A stretch of 41,621 bases of DNA from NCBI GenBank assembly GCA_033763435.1, contig JANRKN010000127.1, positions 1 through 41,621 of the forward strand, given 5' to 3'. Position numbers and translations under genes: made by a program. How positions within the stretch are numbered: position 1 is the stretch's first letter; each line of letters starts with the position of its first letter. Source of the stretch: JANRKN01 sp033763435 (GTDB lineage Bacteria; Planctomycetota; Phycisphaerae; Phycisphaerales; UBA1924). This document shows, in pieces, positions 15,518 through 22,215 of the stretch. A model generated the notes under the pieces. That model did not search any database, was not told where the DNA came from, and was given only the letters and a program-made list of their open reading frames with translations.

Positions 15518-18294
15518 TGCGCCACCTCGGAAACCGCGGCCTTGGGCGCCGCGTCGCTGGAACGGGCCGGGCGGACGAACGTGCCAGCCGCGACCTGAGC
15601 CTGGATGCGGGCCTTTTCGCGCCGCACGAGCCAGGGCTTGATGTAGAACGCCCACGGAATGCCCATCCCCATCAGAATGCCCCCGAGCGCCACGACGTGG
15701 ATGCCCGGGTTGTTGCCCACGCCCAAGATCGTGAAGCTCACGCTCGGCTTCTCGGCCAAGCCCTGATCGACCTGTGCCTGCGACTGATTCCAGCCCTGCT
15801 GATCCCAGCCGGCCTGCGAGAACTTGAACTGGCGCGGGTTGAGGCCCGCGGCCAGGCGCCCGCCGAGGTTCTCCCACCACGGGCGCTCCTCCGTCCATTG
15901 GAAGGGCGCGTTCAGGGGCGCGTTCAGGCTCGCGACGTGGACGTACGGATCGAAGGCGGGCACCTCGACCGTCGGCTCCGGGGCCGCGTTGCCGAAGCCC
16001 AGCGACGTGCGAGGCTGAGGCGTGACGCGCACGACCGACTGGAAATCCCGCGGCGCGCCGCGGTGGTCGTACGAGAGCATCTCAAACTCGACGAGCTGGA
16101 GCTGGAACCCGGGCAGGCGGTGCTGTGCGCGCCCGAAGGAGAGCTTGACCAGCGTGCCGTCGGGCAGCGTGACGCCCCGGTCGGTCTCGGAACCGAGCGA
16201 CTGATACTTGACGAACGGCACCCAGACGATCTCGCTCCAGCCCGGGAAGTTGCGGTGCGCGACCTGCAGGCCCAGCAGCGCCTTCATGTGGTTGCCGACG
16301 TTGTCTCGCTCCTGCTCGAGTTCGGGCGTGGGGATGGGCCTCTCAACCTTTCGGGCGTTCTCCCACGAGGCGGCGCGGACCAGATCCAGCAGCGGGACAA
16401 AGTCCGCGATCTTGACCTTGCCGTTCCCCGCGTCGCCCTTGCCCGCATCGATCGCGGCGATCTCGCGCACGCCGCCCGGGACCTGTCCGCCCTGATCGGA
16501 GCTGGCGGGCAAACGCACAAGCGCCCGCAGCTCGCCGCTGGCGGACTCGCGGAGGTACACGTGCAGCTTCGCGGCATCAATGTAGCCCACGCGGATCGCG
16601 GCGCTCGCGCCCCGGCGGTTGGGCCGCCCGTCGTCCTTGGGCTTGTCGAGAATGTCCTGGTTCAGTTCCGGGAAGCGGTGATACACCCAGCGCTCGAAGG
16701 GCTCGGCTTCCGAGGCGCCCGCGGGGGGCTCAACACGCACGATCGCGACGCTCGAGGTCGCGCCCTGATACCCGGGCGTGATGATCGGGAACGGCGGCTC
16801 GGGGTTGAGCTCCTTGACCGTCAGGCGCCAGCCCTCGACGAGGAACTGCTCGCCCGGCGCGACGGGGCGCACGACGCGCCGGAGTGTGCCGTCGGGCTTG
16901 GGAACTTCCACGACCAGCGCGTGCTCCGTGCCCGCGGGCAGAGGCTCGGCCAAGTCGCGCCAGCGCGAAGCAAGCAGCTCCGAGGCCTTCTGGTCCCCGG
17001 CCTGCTGGTCGGAGGTGTTGGGCGCGTCGAGCAGCATCTCGACGTTCATCAGCGCGTTCTCAGCGCCCCGGAAGCGCGGCGTCGCGGGCAGCAGCACAAA
17101 GCTGAACGCCCGGCCCGGATTCACCTTGCCCGTCTCGTCGGGCACGCGCGAGTGCAGCTCGATCAGACGCAGCGGCTGGTTGCCCTCGGGCAAAGGCGCG
17201 GCGCGGACCCAGTCGTCACGCAGCTCGCCGTAGGCGCAGTAGCCCACGACGCGCAGCGAGAGAGGGTCGTCGCTCCCACGGATCGGGCTCTGGGGCACGG
17301 TCACCGAAAGAGGCCGGCGCGAATCCTTGCCCGTGGCCTGCGGCATCCAGGGCCTGACCCAGCCGGCGACCTCCCACGCGCTCGGCTCCGCGGGCGTGGC
17401 CTGCTCGGGGAGCATCGAGCCAATGAGATGCAGGTTGTAATCGTTGTACCGCGGCACGCCGCCCGGGCCGCCCCGCATCGGGCGCTGCTCCCAGCCGAAG
17501 CCTTCGTTGACGTAGAGCGCGACGTCGGTGTTGTCGTAGAACACGCGCTGGATCGGGCCGACGGTCCGACCGTCCTCGGTCTTGCCCGAGAGCTGCGGCG
17601 CGGCGTTCGCCGACAGCAGCACCGTGTCGCCCTCCATCTTCAGGCCCGAGTAGTAGATGCTGCCGAGCGAAATGATCACGATGCCGGTGTGCACCGTGAG
17701 CACGCCCAGGTTCTTGACGTTGAAGTCGATGCGACGGACCGTCGCGGTGATCATGTTCAGCACGAACAGAAACAGAATGATCCGCAGAGGCCACCACGAA
17801 TAGAACTGGAGCTCGGACATCTCGAGCCCGGGGAGCCTTCTGAGCGTGACGGACTTGTACGCGTTGGTGAACTCGGCAAAGAAGCGCACGCCCCGGCCCG
17901 TCGCCGGGTCAAAGTGCAGCCCGGGCCAGAGGAACGTATACCACGCGAAGGCCGCCAGGGGCACGAGCACGACGACCGAAACGAGCGTGACTACGAAGCG
18001 AGCGACCGCGCCGTTGCCCGCGCGCTTCATCGCGACGCGAAGTCCCCAGATCGGCAGCCCCGCGAGCACAGCGACGACCGCAAGCAGAGTGAGCACATAG
18101 AAGAGTTGGGTCGGGATGATCGCCAGCATGCCGATGGGCACACTCGCGAGCACGCCGTAGAGCGAGACGAGGATCAGCAGCACGACGGCCATGCTGATCG
18201 AACTGAACGCGCGGAGCACCCAGCGGACGGGCGTCAGCGCGCCGACGAGGTGCTCATCATCCCAACGCTTCACACGATGCCACTTGGCGCTCAT
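15514..18294 (-). CDS. resB: ResB/CcsB-like cytochrome c biogenesis protein
   Basis: Partner of CcsA in System II cytochrome c maturation, acting at the outer face of the cytoplasmic membrane. In 926 residues there are membrane helices near the N-terminus (about 20-50, 55-90 and 100-130). A further pair includes VLNMITATVRRIDFNVKNLGVLTVHTGIVIISLGS, with a conserved His. A very large extracytoplasmic domain (about 210-870) precedes a final helix, IHVVALGGILMGMGIPWAFYI, with another His. Start at ATG 18294 (MSAKWHRV), because the open frame further upstream is Arg/Gly-rich and does not look conserved. It ends with a 4-nt overlap with ccsA. A leader of about 180 nt with repeats precedes it. Confidence 0.88.
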   Translation of the reverse strand: MSAKWHRVKRWDDEHLVGALTPVRWVLRAFSSISMAVVLLILVSLYGVLASVPIGMLAIIPTQLFYVLTLLAVVAVLAGLPIWGLRVAMKRAGNGAVARFVVTLVSVVVLVPLAAFAWYTFLWPGLHFDPATGRGVRFFAEFTNAYKSVTLRRLPGLEMSELQFYSWWPLRIILFLFVLNMITATVRRIDFNVKNLGVLTVHTGIVIISLGSIYYSGLKMEGDTVLLSANAAPQLSGKTEDGRTVGPIQRVFYDNTDVALYVNEGFGWEQRPMRGGPGGVPRYNDYNLHLIGSMLPEQATPAEPSAWEVAGWVRPWMPQATGKDSRRPLSVTVPQSPIRGSDDPLSLRVVGYCAYGELRDDWVRAAPLPEGNQPLRLIELHSRVPDETGKVNPGRAFSFVLLPATPRFRGAENALMNVEMLLDAPNTSDQQAGDQKASELLASRWRDLAEPLPAGTEHALVVEVPKPDGTLRRVVRPVAPGEQFLVEGWRLTVKELNPEPPFPIITPGYQGATSSVAIVRVEPPAGASEAEPFERWVYHRFPELNQDILDKPKDDGRPNRRGASAAIRVGYIDAAKLHVYLRESASGELRALVRLPASSDQGGQVPGGVREIAAIDAGKGDAGNGKVKIADFVPLLDLVRAASWENARKVERPIPTPELEQERDNVGNHMKALLGLQVAHRNFPGWSEIVWVPFVKYQSLGSETDRGVTLPDGTLVKLSFGRAQHRLPGFQLQLVEFEMLSYDHRGAPRDFQSVVRVTPQPRTSLGFGNAAPEPTVEVPAFDPYVHVASLNAPLNAPFQWTEERPWWENLGGRLAAGLNPRQFKFSQAGWDQQGWNQSQAQVDQGLAEKPSVSFTILGVGNNPGIHVVALGGILMGMGIPWAFYIKPWLVRREKARIQAQVAAGTFVRPARSSDAAPKAAVSEVAQ

Positions 18295-18356
18295 GAACGA
18301 TGCAACCCTCGGCCCACCCGAACCATGCCGCCCCCGGCCCTCTGCCGGTGCGCCGA

Positions 18357-18378
18357 TTCTCGCCGAGTTGGGCGAGAA
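18357..18378. repeat. 8-bp inverted repeat in the resB leader
   Basis: TTCTCGCC (18357-18364) and GGCGAGAA (18371-18378) are perfect complements around a 6-nt loop, 63 nt upstream of the resB ATG. The repeat lies inside the predicted transcript, so it could act as an RNA hairpin or an operator. No T-tract follows on the minus strand. Confidence 0.5.
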
Positions 18379-18482
18379 ATGCACACCGCAACGTCCGATG
18401 GCCCCGGGCGCGGTCGCCCGCGCTGCTGCCAATCGGCCCGCGGATTCCTGAGCCCGGGGTCGGCAGCTACGCCGGTTCTCGG

Positions 18483-18523
18483 AGTGTAGTTCGTCCCACG
18501 GTTGGGGTAGTTTCTTGTCCCAC
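18483..18523 (-). promoter_or_regulatory. Candidate resB promoter with two direct repeats
   Basis: On the minus strand TACACT (18488-18483) lies about 188 nt before resB. Two direct copies of GTGGGAC-N(1-4)-AACTAC-like sequence (minus-strand starts 18523 and 18499, period 24) run into this hexamer, and the second copy overlaps it. Paired direct repeats at a promoter are typical binding sites for response regulators or other dimers. The regulator is unknown. Confidence 0.35.
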
Positions 18524-18543
18524 AAGATTCCTTGCGGGCCTGC

Positions 18544-18562
18544 AAAACCCCCGGGCGGGTTT
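18544..18562 (-). terminator. Possible weak terminator of the amidohydrolase gene
   Basis: AAACCC and GGGTTT form a short hairpin around GCCCGG, followed on the minus strand by TT and then GCAGG. It is 12 nt past the amidohydrolase stop. The stem is short and the T-tract poor, so the assignment is tentative. Confidence 0.35.
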
Positions 18563-18573
18563 CGACCCTTCGA

Positions 18574-19986
18574 TCAGGCCCGGCCGAGGGCGACCGGCAT
18601 CGGGTCGGCCGTGCTGGAGAAAATCGCCGAGGGGGACTCGGGCGGCTCATCGCAGGCGATCGCGCAGATCCCCGCGAGCGCGCCCCCCTCGCGGAAGACG
18701 AACCGGGCCGGATCGAGACCCAGCGCCCGCGCGCCCATCGTGGTCGCCATGGCCAGCAGGCCCGACGCGTCCGCGCCATCGCGCGCGCGGAGCAGCCGAA
18801 GGTCGTGAAGCGTCGAGAGCGAAGCGCGCCCGTGCGCGTCCGGCGGAAGGTTGATGATCGAGTCTGAGCCGACCGCGACGGGCACGCCCGCTGACAGCAG
18901 GTCCCGGTAGCGGTGGGCGCCGAAGGACTCGGAGGCGTGGAAGTACGCGCTGGCGCGGGGGCAATAGACCGCGACGATGTTCAGCCGCGCAAGCCGGTCG
19001 ATGTCGGCGTCCGAAAGCTGATTCAGATGCACCAGCGACACGGCGCCCCGGTGTTCGGCCTCGCGTTCGAGCCACGTCGCGGCCAGATGTTCGACCGGCG
19101 AGCGACCCGCGCCGATCGCGTCGGGCCCGGGCGCGATAAGAGCGTCGTCCCAGGCTTTGACTTCGCGGAGAAAGTCGGCGAAGGAGCCGTCGCCGTGCGC
19201 GATGAACCGCGCTTCCTCGTGCGTCTCCGCGGCGTGGGTCGAGACCGCGAGGTTGTGGGCCCGCGCCAGGTCCGAAGCCCAGCGGTACATCGCGGGCGGA
19301 ACGGTGTAGGGCGCGTGCGGGCTCAGCCCCGCGCGGACCGACGAGCCCGCGCAGTCCTGCGCGAGGCGTTCGAGCGCCGCGGGGACCTGCACGCGGGCCA
19401 GGTCGGCGAGGCGTCCCATCGCGAAGAACTCGACGAACGAGACGCCCGCGAGTCCCGCGGCGGCCATCGCGCGCACGGGTGCAGTCTGAGGCCGGCCCTT
19501 GGGCGCGCCAGCGATGTCGCCCGCAGCGACCACGCCCCCCGCGAGCAGGTTGAAGGCGCCCACGCGGACGGAGGCTTCGATCGCGGACTCGTCTTCGAGT
19601 CGCTGGGCACGAACAAGGTCGGTGAAGGCACGGAAGTCGGCGGGGGCGCCGGGGACGGACTTGACGAGCCCGGGTCGGGGTCCGATGTGCGTCAGGTCCA
19701 GGTGCGTGTGAGCGTTCACCAGGCCGGGAATGAGGACAGCCTGTCCCAAGCCGGTCCGGCCTGCGACGGCCGAGGCCGGGTGGTGGTCGATCTCTGCAGA
19801 TCGGCCCAGGGCCAGGAGCTTGAGATCGCCCGTCGGAAGATCGCGGAGCGCGGCCGGCGCCTCGCTTGGCGGGGTGCCCCGGCTCGGCCAGAGTTCGATG
19901 ATCGCCGAGACCGGGCCCGGCAGGAAACGTCCGGCATCCTGGGCGGCGGCGGCATCGAGGCGGAGAATCACGGGCCGATCGGTCAC
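18574..19986 (-). CDS. Metal-dependent amidohydrolase (ATZ/TRZ-like deaminase family)
   Basis: A cytoplasmic TIM-barrel hydrolase of about 470 residues. The metal-site motifs are in the family order: HTHLD after GLVNAH, a His in STHAAETHEEARF, a His in SLVHLNQLSDADIDRLARL, and the Asp in GSDSIINLPPD. Such enzymes deaminate or dechlorinate ring compounds. Candidates include aminodeoxyfutalosine deaminase of menaquinone synthesis, guanine/cytosine deaminases and chlorohydrolases; the sequence alone does not decide. The start is uncertain: GTG at 19986 (VTDRPVILR) or GTG at 19971, neither with a good ribosome binding site. It is followed by the resB promoter region, so it probably forms its own unit. 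Confidence 0.85.
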   Translation of the reverse strand: MTDRPVILRLDAAAAQDAGRFLPGPVSAIIELWPSRGTPPSEAPAALRDLPTGDLKLLALGRSAEIDHHPASAVAGRTGLGQAVLIPGLVNAHTHLDLTHIGPRPGLVKSVPGAPADFRAFTDLVRAQRLEDESAIEASVRVGAFNLLAGGVVAAGDIAGAPKGRPQTAPVRAMAAAGLAGVSFVEFFAMGRLADLARVQVPAALERLAQDCAGSSVRAGLSPHAPYTVPPAMYRWASDLARAHNLAVSTHAAETHEEARFIAHGDGSFADFLREVKAWDDALIAPGPDAIGAGRSPVEHLAATWLEREAEHRGAVSLVHLNQLSDADIDRLARLNIVAVYCPRASAYFHASESFGAHRYRDLLSAGVPVAVGSDSIINLPPDAHGRASLSTLHDLRLLRARDGADASGLLAMATTMGARALGLDPARFVFREGGALAGICAIACDEPPESPSAIFSSTADPMPVALGRA

Positions 19987-20133
19987 GCGGGGATTGAAGG
20001 CGGGGGCGGCGTCAGCGGCGCCCAGTTTTCCGGGCGGGCTTTGATCCCCGGCAACGCCGGGCCCCGATAGGGAAGCGGTGCGGAATCGTGCCCGGGGCCC
20101 GCGGGTGGGACGGTCCGAGAAGCGTGTGCGGGG

Positions 20134-20139
20134 TACGAT
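20134..20139 (+). promoter_or_regulatory. Candidate -10 element for the OmpA-like lipoprotein gene
   Basis: TACGAT in GGGTACGATCGGG lies 90 nt before the ATG at 20230. The ten bases TACGATCGGG also occur upstream of mutS. No -35 was recognised, and other starts within the 243-nt gap are possible. Confidence 0.3.
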
Positions 20140-20229
20140 CGGGCGAATCAGATCCGCGGGCCGAACGACTCGGCCTGGCGTTGCTCGAGCGGGGCCTCGG
20201 GCGGGAGTTTGGAAGGTACGGAGTTTCCC

Positions 20230-21102
20230 ATGCCGCGAATCATGACGATGCTGGTGCTTGTGCTGTCGCTGATCGGGACGATCGGCCTGACGGGCTGCAC
20301 GACGCAGGACGAGTACGACCGTCTCTATGAGACCAACCGCTCGCTGGAGCAGCAGATCCGCGAGCTGCGCAAGCAGCTCGACGAGGTGACGGGCCAGCGC
20401 GACGCGCTGCAGGCACGCCTGACCGCGACCGAGCAGACCCTCGCCGCGCTTCAGCGCCAGAACGCCGACCTGATGGCGCAGCTCGACGCGGCCAACCGTC
20501 AGCTCGCGGCGCTGGGCGGGGAGCTGGGCAACATCCGCCTCCGCGAGCTCGACCCGGACACCGACCGCCTGCTCAGCGAGCTGGCGCGTCAGTTCCCTGA
20601 CCTCCTCGAGTATGACCCGGCGACCGGCATGATCCGCTTCAAGAGCGACGTGCTCTTCGATTCGGGCTCGGACGTGGTCAAGGAGGCCGCCAAGCCCGCG
20701 CTGGGCGCGCTCGCCCGGATCATGCAGTCCCCCTCGGCCTCGGCGTATGAGGTCTACGTCGTGGGCCACACCGATGCGCAGCGCATCAGCGCGAACACGG
20801 CGCAGCGTCACCCGACCAACCGCCACCTCTCCGCGCACCGTTCGATCTCGGTGATCCGCGAGCTGGCGAGCCTTGGCGCGAGCAACGAGAAGCTGATGAT
20901 CGCAGGCTGGGGCGAGTTCAAGCCCCGCGTGCCCAACGCCTCGTCGAACGGCAACACGCCTGAGAACCGCCGCGTGGAGTTCTACTTCACTCGCCCGCGG
21001 ATGGGTGCGGCCGCGGCGTCGGGCTCGGTGACGCCCGCGTCGACCAGCGTCCCGGCCGAGCGCTCGGGCACGCCGACGCGCCAGCCGGACATCTCGAAGT
21101 AA
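20230..21102 (+). CDS. OmpA/Pal-like peptidoglycan-binding lipoprotein
   Basis: A 290-residue envelope lipoprotein. The N-terminal signal ends in the lipobox LTGC (Cys23). Residues about 30-110 form a long coiled coil (LEQQIRELRKQLDEVTGQRDALQ and on). Residues about 135-255 are an OmpA C-terminal domain with SDVLFDSGSDVVK, VVGHTD and NTPENRRVEFYF. The Asp of GHTD and the Arg of NRRVE are the conserved peptidoglycan contacts. It probably ties a membrane to the cell wall, consistent with planctomycetes having peptidoglycan. The C-terminal 35 residues are Ser/Thr/Pro-rich. ATG with GGAG 6 nt upstream; a strong terminator follows, so it is a single-gene unit. Confidence 0.92.
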   Translation: MPRIMTMLVLVLSLIGTIGLTGCTTQDEYDRLYETNRSLEQQIRELRKQLDEVTGQRDALQARLTATEQTLAALQRQNADLMAQLDAANRQLAALGGELGNIRLRELDPDTDRLLSELARQFPDLLEYDPATGMIRFKSDVLFDSGSDVVKEAAKPALGALARIMQSPSASAYEVYVVGHTDAQRISANTAQRHPTNRHLSAHRSISVIRELASLGASNEKLMIAGWGEFKPRVPNASSNGNTPENRRVEFYFTRPRMGAAAASGSVTPASTSVPAERSGTPTRQPDISK

Positions 21103-21128
21103 GGCTTCGCTTCAGAACGATCGCTCAG

Positions 21129-21158
21129 ACGCCCCGGCCTTCCGGGGCGTTTTTCTTT
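21129..21158 (+). terminator. Rho-independent terminator after the OmpA-like gene
   Basis: ACGCCCCGG (21129-21137), loop CCTT and CCGGGGCGT (21142-21150) form a perfect 9-bp stem followed by TTTTCTTT. It is the cleanest plus-strand terminator in the window and lies 27 nt after the stop codon. Confidence 0.93.
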
Positions 21159-21173
21159 GGCCCTCGGGGCGGG

Positions 21174-21179
21174 TACGCT
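21174..21179 (+). promoter_or_regulatory. Candidate -10 element for the phzF-like gene
   Basis: TACGCT within GGTACGCTGG, 50 nt before the ATG at 21230 and just after the preceding terminator. The ten bases differ by one from GGTACACTGG found before the XRE-like and DUF1080 genes. Confidence 0.4.
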
Positions 21180-21229
21180 GGGACATCGGGCACGCCCGAC
21201 TGGCACGCCCCGCACCGAAGGAGGCTTCG

Positions 21230-22207
21230 ATGGCCCGCAAGGCTTCTGCGTCCGCCGCCGGCAAAGCACGCCCGATGAAGAAGGCTGGCGGCAAATCGCC
21301 CGCGCGGAAGTCTCGCTCAGGGACGTCCCCAGCGCGAAAGTCCGCCACCAAGAAGTCCCGCGTCGCGACGCCCGCGAGCCTTGCGCCCGCGCCTCGGGAT
21401 TTCCTGCCGATGTTCCAGGTCGATGCGTTCACGACGCGTGTCTTCAAGGGCAACCCCGCGGCGGTCGTGCCCATGCCCGAGTGGCTGAGCGACGAAACGA
21501 TGCAGGCGATCGCCGCGGAGAACAACCTCGCGGAGACGGCGTTTTTCAGGCCTCGGGTGGTGAAGAAGGGCGTGCCGCACGTCGAGCTGCGCTGGTTCAC
21601 GCCCGAGATGGAGATGGACCTGTGCGGGCACGCGACGCTCGCATCGGCGCATGTGCTGTGGGAGGAGCTGGGCGTCGGGGGCGAGGAGATTGTGTTCCAC
21701 TCGCGCTCGGGCCCGCTGCCCGTGCGGCGCGAGCAGAATGCCGCGGGCACGCTGATCGAGCTGGATTTCCCGGCGCGCCCGGGGCGGAAGGTGAACGTCA
21801 CGAACGAGATGTCCGAGGCGATCGGCCGGCCCGTGAGCGAGGCGTATCGCGCGCGCGACCTGATGCTGGTGCTCGAGAATCGGCGCGACGTGTACGAGCT
21901 TCGGCCTGACATGGAAAAGCTCCGCGCGCTCGGGGGCCTGGGCGTCATTGTGACTGCGCCGGGCTCGGGGCATGACTTTGTGAGCCGATTCTTTGCCCCG
22001 GGCGCGGGCGTGCCGGAGGATCCGGTGACGGGCTCGGCGCACTGCACGCTCGTTCCATATTGGGCGGCGCGGCTGGGCAAGCCCGGCCTCAGCGCGCATC
22101 AGGTGTCCAAGCGAGGCGGCGAGCTGCGCTGCCAATTCGCGGGCGAGCGCGTCAAGATCGCCGGGTTCTGCGTGACGTTCTTCGAGGGTGTGATCCGCGT
22201 GCGGTGA
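21230..22207 (+). CDS. PhzF-family isomerase/epimerase with basic N-terminal tail
   Basis: A PhzF-like protein (diaminopimelate-epimerase fold) of 325 residues. Conserved features are MFQVDAFTTRVFKGNPAAVV, the catalytic Glu102 in NNLAETAFF, CGHATLASAHVLW, and GVPEDPVTGSAHC. Family members isomerise small unsaturated acids; the substrate here is unknown. The first 57 residues are an Ala/Lys/Ser/Arg/Pro-rich tail with repeats of the type SPARKS and KKSR, resembling histone H1-like or nucleic-acid-binding tails. The canonical domain begins at Met61. The long form is favoured because GGAGG sits 6 nt before the ATG at 21230, while codon 61 lacks a ribosome binding site. It converges on mutS with 8 nt between them. 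Confidence 0.9.
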   Translation: MARKASASAAGKARPMKKAGGKSPARKSRSGTSPARKSATKKSRVATPASLAPAPRDFLPMFQVDAFTTRVFKGNPAAVVPMPEWLSDETMQAIAAENNLAETAFFRPRVVKKGVPHVELRWFTPEMEMDLCGHATLASAHVLWEELGVGGEEIVFHSRSGPLPVRREQNAAGTLIELDFPARPGRKVNVTNEMSEAIGRPVSEAYRARDLMLVLENRRDVYELRPDMEKLRALGGLGVIVTAPGSGHDFVSRFFAPGAGVPEDPVTGSAHCTLVPYWAARLGKPGLSAHQVSKRGGELRCQFAGERVKIAGFCVTFFEGVIRVR

Positions 22208-22215
22208 GGCTCGCC

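Noticed and set aside
12032..18489. Very long plus-strand open frames antisense to recG, ccsA and resB
   Set aside because: The minus strand encodes recognisable proteins with motifs and coupled starts. The antisense products are Arg/Asp/Gln-rich and featureless, as expected from GC-biased third positions.
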